Below, piece after piece: positions 37,138 to 46,549 of a stretch of DNA of 64,000 nucleotides. The position numbers were made by a program, and so were the translations under genes. Position 1 is the first letter of the stretch. Each line of letters opens with the position of its first letter. This DNA comes from VAZQ01 sp963807865. GTDB taxonomy: Bacteria; Pseudomonadota; Alphaproteobacteria; Rhizobiales; Xanthobacteraceae. Where the stretch lies: contig CAWEDK010000036.1 in assembly GCA_963807865.1 (NCBI GenBank), positions 1 to 64,000 of the forward strand, written 5' to 3'. The notes beneath the pieces are model-generated. The model saw only the letters and a program-made list of their open reading frames with translations, did no database searches and was not told where the DNA came from.

Positions 37138-38370
37138 ATGTCGAAACCCGTCCAACTCTTCTGCTGGCACTTCATGTCCTATCCGTATCTGCCGGCCGAC
37201 TTCGACGAGAAATACGACTCCGGCTGGATCACCGTTCCCAACACGCTTTGGGATCGGGAGAAGTCGCGAGGACTGCTGAACGAATATATCGACCAGCTCG
37301 CCTATGCCGACACGCTCGGGTTCGACGGCATGGTGCTGAACGAGCATCACCAGAACATCTACGGGCTGATGCCGTCGCCCAACATCATCGCGTCGGCGCT
37401 GTCCCAGAAGACCAGTAAAGGCAAGATCGTCGTGCTCGCCAATCTCCTGCCGCTGCACGGCAATCCGCTGCGGGTGGCGGAGGAATACGCCATGCTCGAC
37501 AACATGTCGAACGGGCGCGTCATCGCCGGCTTCGCGCCGGGCGGCGGGCAGGAAACCTTCAACTACAACACGCCGGCGGCGATCCAGCGCGAGCAGTTCT
37601 GGGAGGCGGTCGACCTGATCCAGCAGGCGTGGACGCGCCCGGGGCCGTTCGCCTTCGAGGGCAAGCACTATCCGCTGCGCTACGTGAATCCATGGCCGCA
37701 GCCGATTCAGCAGCCGCATCCGCAGGTCTGGATCCCAGGCTCGCAGTCGCGCGAGACCATGCGGCAGATCGCGCAGCGCGGATATTGCTACTTCCTGTCG
37801 TCCCGCGTGCACGGCGGCGCCATCGCGCGGGCGCGACAGGAATTCGCGAAGATCCTGGAGGATGCCGGCAGCAAGTACGATCCGTTCCGCATGGGCATCC
37901 TGATGTCGGCCTACGTGTCCGAGACCGACGAGCAGGCGCGCGAGGAATCGCACGAAGGCGTCTGGTACTTCCTCAAGAACTGCCTGAAGGGCCATCTGCG
38001 CAACTTCAAGGGCCGCTCGATGACCTCCGGTCCTGGCATTCCGAACATGGAGCTTTCCGATTACCGGCGGCTTCTGGAAAACACCAAGCCCGGCCGGGCC
38101 ATGCTGGGCGACGCCGACGACTGGGACGCGCTTCAGAAGGCGCAATCGATCATCGTCGGCAGCCCGGAAACCGTCTACCGGCAGATCATCGATCTCGTCC
38201 GCGAAACCCAGGTCGGCAATCTGCTGATCCAGTTCCACATGGGCAACATGCGCGACGACCTCGCCCGCAAGAGCATGCGGCTGTTCGCGACGCAGGTCGC
38301 GCCGCGCCTGCGGGAGGATTCGCGCGTCGCCTTTGCGAGTTCATTTGCGGAACTTGCAGACACCGCCTGA
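37138..38370 (+). CDS. LLM-class flavin-dependent monooxygenase
   Basis: Intact, 410 residues, luciferase-like fold. Recognisable by LAYADTLGFDGMVLNEHHQN near the N-terminus, then AEEYAMLDNMSNGRVIAGFA and PQVWIPGSQSRETMRQIAQ, and the C-terminal VGSPETVYRQIIDLV. Uses reduced flavin and O2 to oxidise a substrate. Starts 50 bases after the hydrolase. A monooxygenase plus a hydrolase behind a TRAP importer suggests an oxidative carboxylate-degradation pathway. Substrate unknown. Confidence 0.9.
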   Translation: MSKPVQLFCWHFMSYPYLPADFDEKYDSGWITVPNTLWDREKSRGLLNEYIDQLAYADTLGFDGMVLNEHHQNIYGLMPSPNIIASALSQKTSKGKIVVLANLLPLHGNPLRVAEEYAMLDNMSNGRVIAGFAPGGGQETFNYNTPAAIQREQFWEAVDLIQQAWTRPGPFAFEGKHYPLRYVNPWPQPIQQPHPQVWIPGSQSRETMRQIAQRGYCYFLSSRVHGGAIARARQEFAKILEDAGSKYDPFRMGILMSAYVSETDEQAREESHEGVWYFLKNCLKGHLRNFKGRSMTSGPGIPNMELSDYRRLLENTKPGRAMLGDADDWDALQKAQSIIVGSPETVYRQIIDLVRETQVGNLLIQFHMGNMRDDLARKSMRLFATQVAPRLREDSRVAFASSFAELADTA

Positions 38371-38526
38371 CCCACGGTTCGTCCGAGCGGCGTTCAAGAT
38401 GCGCTTACTTAGATCGGCAGCTCGCGGAACAATTGTCGGTAGTCAGAACGCAGCGTCGAGAAGCTTCGGAAAAGTTAGCCACATTTGCCTGAACGGCATC
38501 CGTGATTTGAGTTTCCAACAAAGCAT

Positions 38527-39993
38527 TCAACAACCCCTTGATAACAAGTTTCGCAAGGATTCTGTCCGTTCAGACGACTGAGCCCACTCGCGGCATGATC
38601 CAGTGCACTGGTGCGACAGGCGCAAGCTCAGATCAATGCAATTGCGACGGTCTCCCACTTCGACGGGAGCGCCAGCGAAAAAACTTTCGCAGACAGACGT
38701 GATGTAAGTCCGATGGATTGCTCTGCACGACTGGGTACACGCGGCCCGCCGGGCGATGATCTGCATTCCTAGACTAGGATAGCCGGCTCGGACTGCATCT
38801 TCAAAACGTGACAAATTGACCTTCGCGTCTTCGTCGCCGAGCGCGGCGGCTTTCTCAAACCACAGTTTGGCTAAGATCTCATCTCTCTCCACACCTTCTC
38901 CGCGCAAGTAGAGTAGGCCAAGATTTTTCATGGCGCCGGCATCGTTCAGCGCAGCCGCCCTCTCGAACAGCTCCTTGGAGATAGCGAGATTCTTCGGCCC
39001 CCCAGCGCCAGTGAGATATAACGTGCCCAGAGCGCTCATGGCGCCCGGCAATCCCAAGGTTGCCGCCCGGTCGTACCAAAGCCTGGCTTGCACAAAGTCT
39101 TGCGATACGCCGCGACCATGTGAAAATAGCGCAGCCAAGTTAGCCATAGCGAAAGCGCTGCCGAGAGCCGCGCCGTTTTCATACAATCCTTTTGCGACTC
39201 TTAAGTCCGGTGAGACGCCTCGCCCGCTCTCATACAGCGCTCCAAGGGCCGCCATGGCGTCCGGGTCACCGAGCGCAACAGCTTTTTCATACCACGCGCG
39301 CGCCAATGCAGAGTTTGGCAGCACGCCCCGACCGAGCTCATTCAATCTCCCGAGATGGGTCATGGCTTTTGCCGACCCGCGCGAGGCTGCATTAGCATAC
39401 CAGTCGCGGGCGAGCCTCAAGTCCTGGCGACCTCCCGTGCCCTTTTCGTAGAACACGCCAAGTTGGTTCATGGCGCTAGCGTCGCCTGCTGCGGCAGCCT
39501 TCTCGTACCAGCCACGCGCTGTTGCAATATCGGGGTCGCCTTCCTTGCCGGTCTCACTCCATCGACCAAGTTCGAACATCGATTTCGGATCGCCCGATTC
39601 CGCTGCACGTTCGAGCCATGTCCGGGCTGTCGCGATGTTTGTTGGCACTCCGCGCCCTTGTTCAAACAGTAAGGCTAGCTCCGTCATCGCGCCCGCATGG
39701 CCACGATCAGCGGCATCAAGGAAGCGTCGGATGGCTTCGCGGTATTGGTTCGCGGCGGACAGTGCACGGCCCAACTTGAAAATAATTTCCTTATCTCCCG
39801 GACTGGTCTTAAGCGCCAAGAGACAGGCGTCAACATCTGCAGTTTTGGTGATTTCGGTTTGAATTGTCCCGGGCGTCGTTCCGGAGAGGATCCGAGGCGC
39901 ACAGTTCAGGTTCGGCTGCGCCAATCCGCTATCTAGCGGGAACATCCACAGCAGAACGAATACGAGGTGTGCAACCTTCATCGATGTTAGCAC
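38527..39993 (-). CDS. Secreted Sel1-like repeat protein
   Basis: Intact, 488 residues. Signal peptide MKVAHLVFVLLWMFPLDSGLA. From about residue 65, at least eight Sel1/TPR-like units of 36 residues with the pattern GDA.AM..LG.LYE.GRGV..D...AR.WYEKAA. The last 90 residues are Cys-rich (ARRAACTQSCRAIHRTYITS, HQCTGSCREWAQ). Sel1 proteins scaffold protein-protein contacts, often in envelope or stress signalling. The Cys-rich tail is unusual for the family. Confidence 0.88.
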   Translation of the reverse strand: MLTSMKVAHLVFVLLWMFPLDSGLAQPNLNCAPRILSGTTPGTIQTEITKTADVDACLLALKTSPGDKEIIFKLGRALSAANQYREAIRRFLDAADRGHAGAMTELALLFEQGRGVPTNIATARTWLERAAESGDPKSMFELGRWSETGKEGDPDIATARGWYEKAAAAGDASAMNQLGVFYEKGTGGRQDLRLARDWYANAASRGSAKAMTHLGRLNELGRGVLPNSALARAWYEKAVALGDPDAMAALGALYESGRGVSPDLRVAKGLYENGAALGSAFAMANLAALFSHGRGVSQDFVQARLWYDRAATLGLPGAMSALGTLYLTGAGGPKNLAISKELFERAAALNDAGAMKNLGLLYLRGEGVERDEILAKLWFEKAAALGDEDAKVNLSRFEDAVRAGYPSLGMQIIARRAACTQSCRAIHRTYITSVCESFFAGAPVEVGDRRNCIDLSLRLSHQCTGSCREWAQSSERTESLRNLLSRGC

Positions 39994-40076
39994 TCGATGC
40001 AGACGGCCTCTTTGCGGGACTGCAAGACTTTACACCATCGCACGGCCGATTGCTGGACCGGGAGACCTCGGAGTGC

Positions 40077-40099
40077 CCCTCTCCCACAAGGGGAGAGGG
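40077..40099. terminator. Hairpin terminator after the decarboxylase genes
   Basis: CCCTCTCCC (40077-40085) pairs with GGGAGAGGG (40091-40099) around ACAAG. It lies 39 bases after the stop of the leftward decarboxylase operon and before the Sel1 gene. Confidence 0.55.
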
Positions 40100-40137
40100 C
40101 GCGAGAAGCGCCACCGAATGCGCGGCGAACCATCAGA

Positions 40138-40704
40138 TCACGACGCGCGCAAGGCGGCCTTCAGCGCCTTGCGCCGTTCCGGATCGTAGAGCTTCGGATA
40201 GTCGTAGTTCAGCGGCTTGGTCGGTTCGACCCGCAGCGTGGCGAACACCGGCCCCTCCTGCTTGAGCACGTGGCCGGCCTGCTGCTCGAAATTGCCGAGC
40301 TGCGTGAAGTCATAGAAATGCGGATAGCCGGCGGCCTTGGCCATGCTGGCGAAGTCCACGTGATCGTTGTTGGGAATGGGATGGCCGCCGTTCGCCTCGT
40401 AGGTACCGTTCTGGACGACGAGGTGGACGAGGTTCTTCGGCGCCGCCGCCGCGATGGTGACGAGGCAGCCGAGGTTCATCAGGAAGCTGCCGTCGCCCTG
40501 CAGGCAGATGATGCGCTTGTCAGGCCGGCCAAGCGCCAGCCCGAGCGCATGCGAGCTGTCGAGCCCCATCGCGCCGATCGAGAAATAGTTGAACGTACGC
40601 TCGCCCAACTCCAGCCAATCGACGGCCGAACTGTAGGTCGAGACCACGATCTCGTCGGTGACGTGCCGCTTGAGGATGCGGAAACATTCGTCTCGTTTCA
40701 TCAT
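40138..40704 (-). CDS. Thiamine-diphosphate decarboxylase, TPP-binding subunit (sulfopyruvate/phosphonopyruvate decarboxylase-like)
   Basis: Intact, 188 residues. The ThDP/Mg motif GDGSFLMNLGCLVTIAAAAP...NLVHLVVQN is at about residues 70-105, ending in the usual NxGxY-type strand (NGTYEANGGHP). Together with the upstream gene it forms a decarboxylase split into two chains, as in sulfopyruvate decarboxylase ComDE. The substrate is a 2-oxo acid; which one cannot be read from the sequence. Its ATG overlaps the stop of the partner by 4 bases. Confidence 0.85.
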   Translation of the reverse strand: MMKRDECFRILKRHVTDEIVVSTYSSAVDWLELGERTFNYFSIGAMGLDSSHALGLALGRPDKRIICLQGDGSFLMNLGCLVTIAAAAPKNLVHLVVQNGTYEANGGHPIPNNDHVDFASMAKAAGYPHFYDFTQLGNFEQQAGHVLKQEGPVFATLRVEPTKPLNYDYPKLYDPERRKALKAALRAS

Positions 40705-41261
40705 GACAGTGACGGCCTCCGGCCGACCAGAAACGCCACGGGGAAGGAACTCTCATAGGCCCCTTCGATCGCCGGCTTGATCTTGGCGACGTCCGGCTCC
40801 TCGCCGATGTAGTGATACGGGATGCCCATGGCCTCGAGGATCGGCTCGACGATGCGCACGCCGTAGCTCTTGGAGTTGCGCGGCGTCGCTTCGGAATTGT
40901 GCTGCAGAAGGCCGATCATCATGCAGATCGGCTGCCGGTACTCGACCCCCACGCCACGGATGGCGTTGATCGAGTCGAGGAAGCCGGTGTGCTGGATGAG
41001 GGTCAGCGCGCGCTTATCGCAGTAGGACAGGCCACAGGCGATGCCGATGCACTCGTCCTCCTTGCAGACGCGGACCAGCTTGAGGTCGGGATCGCGCGCG
41101 ATCGGCCGAAGGAGCCCACCGCTCGTCGTGATGTCGGGCACCGAGAGAATGTATTCGACGCCGCTCGCCTTGATCGCCGCAAGGATGCTCGCGCCCTTGA
41201 GCAGGTCCTTGGCGCCCGGCTCTGCGACCAAATCCACGTCCATCTGGGAGGTCTCCGGCAA
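40701..41261 (-). CDS. Thiamine-diphosphate decarboxylase, PYR subunit
   Basis: Intact, 186 residues. The pyrimidine-binding domain shows YILSVPDITTSGGLLRPI, the catalytic-Glu region VRVCKEDECIGIACGLSY and LIQHTGFLDSINAIRGV. This is the N-terminal half of a ThDP enzyme, upstream of and overlapping its partner, so the two subunits should be made in equal amounts. Confidence 0.85.
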   Translation of the reverse strand: MPETSQMDVDLVAEPGAKDLLKGASILAAIKASGVEYILSVPDITTSGGLLRPIARDPDLKLVRVCKEDECIGIACGLSYCDKRALTLIQHTGFLDSINAIRGVGVEYRQPICMMIGLLQHNSEATPRNSKSYGVRIVEPILEAMGIPYHYIGEEPDVAKIKPAIEGAYESSFPVAFLVGRRPSLS

Positions 41262-41355
41262 ATGAAATCGCCGATGCTGTTGGCACCGGCGGCGGCCAGC
41301 TAAGCGGAAATCAAATGCCCCCGCAACGGCCGTCGCGCGATGCCAGCCCTGCGCC

Positions 41356-42331
41356 CTACTCCAGCCTGACGTTGGCCTTTCGGATGACCGCGCCCCACTT
41401 GACCTGCTCGGCCGCGATGTGGGCGGCGAATTCCGCCGGCGTCCCGAGCGGCAGCACGGTGCCCTGCGAGAGGTAGCGCTGGCGCACCGGACCGTCGGCG
41501 AACGCCCGCCTGGCTTCGGCGTTGACCCAGGCGATGGCCGCGGCCGGCGTACCGGCGGGCGCGAACAGCCCGAACCAGGTGCCGCTCTGCATCTGCGAAA
41601 TCCCGGCTTCGTCCATCGTCGGCACGTCGCGGATCGACTCCACGCGCTGCGGCGTCAGCACCGCCAGCCCGCGGGTCTTGCCGTCGTTGATCAACGGCGT
41701 CTGCAGCGTCACGCTGTCGAACATGAGCTGGACGTGGCCCGCGATCAGGTCCTGGATCGCCGGCGCGGCGCCGCGGTACGGCACATGCACCATGTCGAGC
41801 CCGGCGACCTGCTTGAACTGCTCGCCGACCAGATGGCCGGACGCCGCATTGCCCTGCGACGCGTAGCTCAGCTTGCCGGGGTTGGCCTTCGCGTAGGCCA
41901 CGAGTTCGCGCACCGACTTCACCGGCAGATTGGGATTGACCACCAGCACGTTGGGAAAGGTCGCGACGTGGGTGATCGGAACCAGGTCCTTGTTGGGATC
42001 GAAATTGAGCTTGGTCAGGTGCGCGATCACCGCATTGGTGGCGAGGCTTCCCATGAACAGCGTGTAGCCGTCGGCCGGCGAACGCGCCGCAGCCTCGGCG
42101 CCGACCGCGCCGGCGCCGCCCGGCCGGTTCTCCACCACGACCGCCTGCCCTGACGCCTCCGCCAGCCGCTGCGATACGATCCGCGCCAGCGTATCGGCGA
42201 GGCCGCCCGCCGCGAGCGGGACGATGATCTTGATCGGCCGTGCCGGATAATCCTGGCCGAGCGCGGGCGCGCCGGCGAGCGTCGCGATGCAGGTCAGGAC
42301 GGCAAGCGATAATGGAATGAGCGCGCGCCAT
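41356..42331 (-). CDS. TTT (Bug-family) solute receptor 4, frameshifted at the signal peptide
   Basis: About 325 residues. ATG at 42331; a shift within the first five codons (GCGCGCGC run) is needed to join the signal peptide LIPLSLAVLTCIATLAGAPA to DYPARPIKIIVPLAAGGLAD. Downstream is clean: VVENRPGGAGAVGAEAAARS, VPYRGAAPAIQDLIAGHVQL, FGLFAPAGTPAAAIAW. Divergent from receptor 5, sharing a 64-base promoter gap. Downstream of the decarboxylase genes on the same strand. Confidence 0.88.
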
Positions 42332-42395
42332 TGTCACGGTTGTTTCGCTCCCACATTGATGTTTTGCTTGCAGCACACCACGGGCCGAGCCGAAT

Positions 42396-43367
42396 ATGAA
42401 GCGATATGATGCCGCGCTGATCTTCACGCTTGCCGCGGTGTGCGGCGCGCCGGCCGCCTTGGCGGCCGCGGACTGGCCGCAACGCCCGATCCGGATCATC
42501 GCGCCATCGACGCCGGGCGGCGCGGCCGACATGTTCGGCCGTCTGCTCTGCGACCATTTCGCCGAGGCGTTCCGCGAGCGCTGCTTCGTCGAGAACCGCG
42601 CCGGCGCCGGCGGGTTGATCGGCACCGCCGCCACCGCGCAGGCAGCGCCCGATGGCTACACGCTGACGACGTCGAGCACCGCCTACCATGTCATCGCGCC
42701 GGCGGTCAGCCCCAATCCGGGCTTCGATCCGATCCGGGACTTCACCCACATCGCCTATATCGGCGGGCCGCCCAACGTGTTCGTGGTCAACCCCGCGCTG
42801 GGCGTGCGTTCGCTCGCCGACCTGGTCGCGCTCGGGCGGCGCGGCCAACCGATCGACTACGTCTCGCCCGGCGTCGGCACGCTCGGACATCTGCTGGCGG
42901 AATCCTTCGCCCAGAAGGCCGGCATCAAGCTGCAACAGATCATGACGCGGGGCGCATCGCAGGGCCTGATGGACCTGGTCAGCGGCACGGTGAACGTCGG
43001 CACCATGACGTGGACATCGGCGCTCGGCCAGATCCGCGCCGGCAAGGTGATCCCGATCGCGGTGTCGTCGAGCGCGCGGCTCGCCGAATTCCCGACGCTG
43101 CGGACTTTCAAGGAGCAAGGCTACGAGGACCTGACGGCGGTCTCCTGGTTCGCGCTGTCGGGTCCGGCCGGATTGCCGGCCGACATCACGCTCCGGCTCA
43201 ATCAGGCGGTCGCGCAGGATGCTCGAGCAGCCTGACGTGCGCCAGCGCATGGCGCGTGACGCGATCGAGACGCGGGTCATGACGCCCGGAGCGAGTTCAC
43301 GCAATTCGTGGCGAGCGAGATCGACAAATGGGCGCCGATCGCCAAGCGGGTCATGAAGGCGAATTAG
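42396..43367 (+). CDS. TTT (Bug-family) solute receptor 5, frameshifted near the end
   Basis: Signal peptide MKRYDAALIFTLAAVCGAPA, then ADWPQRPIRIIAPSTPGGAAD. FVENRAGAGGLIGTAATAQA and ISPGVGTLGHLLAES-like segments follow. Breaks near 43218 and 43285; the last pieces read MLEQPDVRQRMARDAIETRV and VASEIDKWAPIAKRVMKAN. About 322 residues. Divergent from receptor 4. Confidence 0.87.
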
Positions 43368-43435
43368 GACATCAGGCAATGCGAACTCTGGTCGGCGATG
43401 AACCAACAGCGGCCGATGCTCCGCAGATACGTTTA

Positions 43436-43463
43436 GGCCCCGGCGAGATTGATCGCCGGGGCC
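43436..43463. terminator. Bidirectional hairpin terminator
   Basis: GGCCCCGGCGA and TCGCCGGGGCC form a perfect 11-bp stem with loop GATTGA, between two convergent genes (receptor 5 and an outer-membrane protein). Confidence 0.75.
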
Positions 43464-43524
43464 ATATCTCCACCGGGGGGTTCAATCCACCGGTTATCCG
43501 TAACGTGATGTGCTACCGAGAAGC

Positions 43525-44346
43525 TCAGTATTTCGCGACGACCGGGGCCTTGCCCTTGCCCCAGGACGCCCAATCGAAGCGGTAGTTCATACCAACGCGC
43601 CAGATGTACTCGTACATCTTGACGTCAGCGTTGGCGCAACCGGCGATGCAGCCGTTCACGATGCCGGGCTCGTCGCCGTAGCGCATGGTGCCGAAGTTGG
43701 CATAGAGCCACTCGCCTTTGACCGACCAGCCGCCGAGCAGAGCGTATTCGGTGCCGACGCCGACAATCCAGCCGGTCTTGTTGACGCGGGTGGGCTGACG
43801 CTGCGCGGTTGCGACGCCGGTGCCGTTCCAGTTGTTGAGATCGAAGCCCGACCAGGCGGCGCCGCCGGTCACGTACCACATCCAACGGTCGGCGGCCCAG
43901 CCGAGGCGGCCGCGAGCGGTCGCGAGCCAGCGCTCGTTGGTGGAGAACAGGAAGTTCTGGTTGAGGCCGAGCGCGATGGCGCCGGCCGTTGGGCCGAACG
44001 CACCGCTCGCCGACGACCACGCGCCGTCGACTTCGACGCCCCATACCCAGGCGCCGGTCTGGTAGTTGCAGCCACCCTGGCCGCCGCCGACCGGACCGCT
44101 GACGGTGTCGTAGCCAGTCATGTCGTAGCCGACCGGCAGGAAGGCGTTCGGCACGCCGTTCACCAGCCCGCCGTATTCCTGGCGTGACTTGCCCCACTTG
44201 TAGCCGATGTGGACACCCACATAGCAGCCGGTCCAGGTGAAGACCGGCGCCGGCGCCACGTACTTGACGGGCATGTCGGCCGCTTTGGCCGGAGCGCTCA
44301 GGCCGAGCGCCAGGAGCGCAGCGGCTGCGGTCAGAAGCTTATTCAT
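43525..44346 (-). CDS. Outer-membrane beta-barrel protein (Omp25-like) 2
   Basis: Intact, 273 residues. Signal peptide MNKLLTAAAALLALGLSAPA, mature opening DMPVKYVAPAPVFTWTGCYV and GVHIGYKWG. Strands such as IVGVGTEYALLGGWSVKGEW and the end MNYRFDWASWGKGKAPVVAK fit an eight-strand barrel. The start follows a GGGGG-rich site; an upstream ATG lacks a signal peptide. The AT-rich gap to the right (44347-44530) probably holds its promoter. Confidence 0.9.
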   Translation of the reverse strand: MNKLLTAAAALLALGLSAPAKAADMPVKYVAPAPVFTWTGCYVGVHIGYKWGKSRQEYGGLVNGVPNAFLPVGYDMTGYDTVSGPVGGGQGGCNYQTGAWVWGVEVDGAWSSASGAFGPTAGAIALGLNQNFLFSTNERWLATARGRLGWAADRWMWYVTGGAAWSGFDLNNWNGTGVATAQRQPTRVNKTGWIVGVGTEYALLGGWSVKGEWLYANFGTMRYGDEPGIVNGCIAGCANADVKMYEYIWRVGMNYRFDWASWGKGKAPVVAKY

Positions 44347-44530
44347 TGATGACCCCCCAGTCATACCGAAAATTAACATTAACAAAATCTAGCAATTCTT
44401 ATGTACCCCCTCGGCAACAGTTGCCAAATTTCCGTAGTCAGCATCCCATTTTCTGGCACACGGCAGCAACGAAGTGCATGTTTGCGCTCACGATTTTCTT
44501 GGCGCTTACCGCACCCACATTAGAGCCGCC

Positions 44531-45415
44531 ATGGATGTGACCGTTTTCTCGAAGCTTACGGGCTGGGATGCCGCCGACCCTGACCGGTGTATCGGTCACA
44601 TGATCGCGCCGCATTTTCGGACAGGCTCAATTGCGCGATCCAAGTCAAAGACCGATGCCGCGAGCGGCGAAGAGCTTTTTCACTGGATCGCGCTTATCGA
44701 GAGCGCATTGGCGGCGACCGATAGCTTCACGATGTTCGAGCTTGGCGCAGGATATGGTCGCTGGACCGCAAGGGCAGCTTGCCTCCTCCGAGTTCATCGA
44801 CCCGACCTCAGACCTTCATTGATTGCGGTCGAGGCAGAACCGACGCACTTCCAGTTCTTAAAGGAGCACCTGGCCGCGAACCAAATCGATCGCAGCGCCT
44901 ACACGCTTGTTTCCGCGCCCGTAACAGGCAAAGCCGGAGAGACGGTTCATTTCACCGTCGGTCATCCGTCCGAGTGGTACGGGCAGACGGTGCTGCCCGC
45001 AAAAGACGCCGCCTTTGGAAACTGGCCGGAAGCTACCGTCGTGGAATTGCGGTCAACGAGCACTTCAGAGTTGCTTCGCAACCGGACATCGGTCGATCTG
45101 ATCCACATGGATATTCAAGGCGCTGAGATGCAATGCGTTGAATGTTCCATCAAGGCTCTGGGTCCAAAGGTCCGGCAACTCCTGATTGCCACCCACAATG
45201 ACGACATCCACGAGCGCATTTTGCACATGATGCGTGACGCGCGTTGGCACCTGGAAGCCGCCTACAGCCCGTTGCGCCGTCACCATACTGAGTTCGGCGA
45301 GATCGCATTTAACGACGGTATCCAGTATTGGACGAACCGTCGTCTTGACCAATCATCGGCCCGTGACCGTCTGTCGTCCTGGCTCAGGCGTTTGATGCCG
45401 CAGCCGACGAAGTGA
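44531..45415 (+). CDS. FkbM-like SAM-dependent methyltransferase
   Basis: Intact, 294 residues. SAM-binding motif I at MFELGAGYGRWTARAA, the acidic residue in LIAVEAEPTHFQFLKEHLA, and the FkbM signature VDLIHMDIQGAEMQCVE. Members methylate sugar or polyketide hydroxyls; the acceptor cannot be predicted. The start at 44531 is preferred; an in-frame ATG 57 bases upstream gives an unusual leader. It ends 2 bases before the leftward receptor 6. Confidence 0.82.
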   Translation: MDVTVFSKLTGWDAADPDRCIGHMIAPHFRTGSIARSKSKTDAASGEELFHWIALIESALAATDSFTMFELGAGYGRWTARAACLLRVHRPDLRPSLIAVEAEPTHFQFLKEHLAANQIDRSAYTLVSAPVTGKAGETVHFTVGHPSEWYGQTVLPAKDAAFGNWPEATVVELRSTSTSELLRNRTSVDLIHMDIQGAEMQCVECSIKALGPKVRQLLIATHNDDIHERILHMMRDARWHLEAAYSPLRRHHTEFGEIAFNDGIQYWTNRRLDQSSARDRLSSWLRRLMPQPTK

Positions 45416-45417
45416 CG

Positions 45418-46389
45418 CTACTCGATCCCCGCGACACCGGCCTGCGTCAGCACCTTGCCCCAGCGCGCGCTCTCCCCTTTGACGAACCGGTCGAGGTCTT
45501 CGGGCGTACCTTTGCCAACCGGAATGAACTGCAGGCCACTGAGCTGCTTGGTGACGTCAGGCTCAGCGATCGCCGCGTTGATCGCGACGTTGAGCTTGTC
45601 GGTGATGTCCTTCGGCGTCGCGGTCGGCACCGCGACCGACTGCCAGGCCGCCCAGTCGAAGCCCGGCACGCCGACTTCGGCGAGCGGCCGCAACTCGGGC
45701 GCCGAGACGGCGCGTTGCGCGGTGGTGATGCCGAGCGCCCGCAGCTTGCCGGCCTGGATCAGCGGATAGGCCGGCGCCAGGTCGCTGAACATGAGCTGGA
45801 TGTGGCCAGCGATCACGTCGTTCAGCGACGGCAGCGTGCCGCGGTAGGGCACGTGGGTCATGTCGAGACCGAACTGCACCTTGAACAGTTCGCCGAGCAG
45901 ATGATGGAAGGCGCCCGCGCCGCCCGAGCCGTAGCTCAGCTTGCGTTCCTTGGCGAGTTTGAGCAGGTCGGCGACCGAATGGACAGGCAGGTCGTTGTTG
46001 ACGACGAGCACGAACGGCACGTGACAGATCAGCGCCGCGAGCTTCAGGTCCTTGGCCGGATCGTAGGACAGCTTCTTGTAGATGATCGGGTTGTGCACCA
46101 TCGTGCCGCTGGTCGCCATCATGATGGTGTAGCCATCGGGCGCGGCCTTGGAGACCTGCGTGGCCGCCGTCCCGGTGCCGGCGCCGGGGCGATTTTCAAC
46201 CACGAACGGCTTGCCGAAGCGGTCGGTGAGCTTCTGCCCGACCAGCCGGCCAAGGATGTCCGTGCCGCCGCCCGGCGCGAACGGCACCACGAAGCTGACC
46301 TGATGGCCGGGGTAATCCTGCGCCAGCGCCGGAGTCGCGACACCCGCAGCGAGCGCGCAGCCGATCAGAAGCGAACGCAAAGGCTTCAT
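45418..46389 (-). CDS. TTT (Bug-family) solute receptor 6
   Basis: Intact, 323 residues. Signal peptide MKPLRSLLIGCALAAGVATP-ALA, then QDYPGHQVSFVVPFAPGGGT. VENRPGAGTGTAATQVSKAA, VPYRGTLPSLNDVIAGHIQL and SVAVPTATPKDITDKLN are the family landmarks. A GGAATGCC context with GGAGG upstream sets the start. Follows receptor 7 on the same strand with a 160-base gap. Confidence 0.92.
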   Translation of the reverse strand: MKPLRSLLIGCALAAGVATPALAQDYPGHQVSFVVPFAPGGGTDILGRLVGQKLTDRFGKPFVVENRPGAGTGTAATQVSKAAPDGYTIMMATSGTMVHNPIIYKKLSYDPAKDLKLAALICHVPFVLVVNNDLPVHSVADLLKLAKERKLSYGSGGAGAFHHLLGELFKVQFGLDMTHVPYRGTLPSLNDVIAGHIQLMFSDLAPAYPLIQAGKLRALGITTAQRAVSAPELRPLAEVGVPGFDWAAWQSVAVPTATPKDITDKLNVAINAAIAEPDVTKQLSGLQFIPVGKGTPEDLDRFVKGESARWGKVLTQAGVAGIE

Positions 46390-46549
46390 GGCATTCCTCC
46401 GTTTGGAACTCTTTTGCACCCGCCCTGACGGGACGGTTGACTTTGAGCCTAACGGAAGAGCGTCTGGGCCGTAAGCGGCTACGGGGCCGCACGGCGAGCT
46501 CTCGCAACGGCGATGCAGCCGATTAATTGACGCGGTCTTGCGCGGCCGC

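Noticed and set aside
40800..41300. Plus-strand frame opposite the decarboxylase PYR subunit
   Set aside because: Opposite strand carries the ThDP motifs and overlaps its partner; the plus frame is a shadow.
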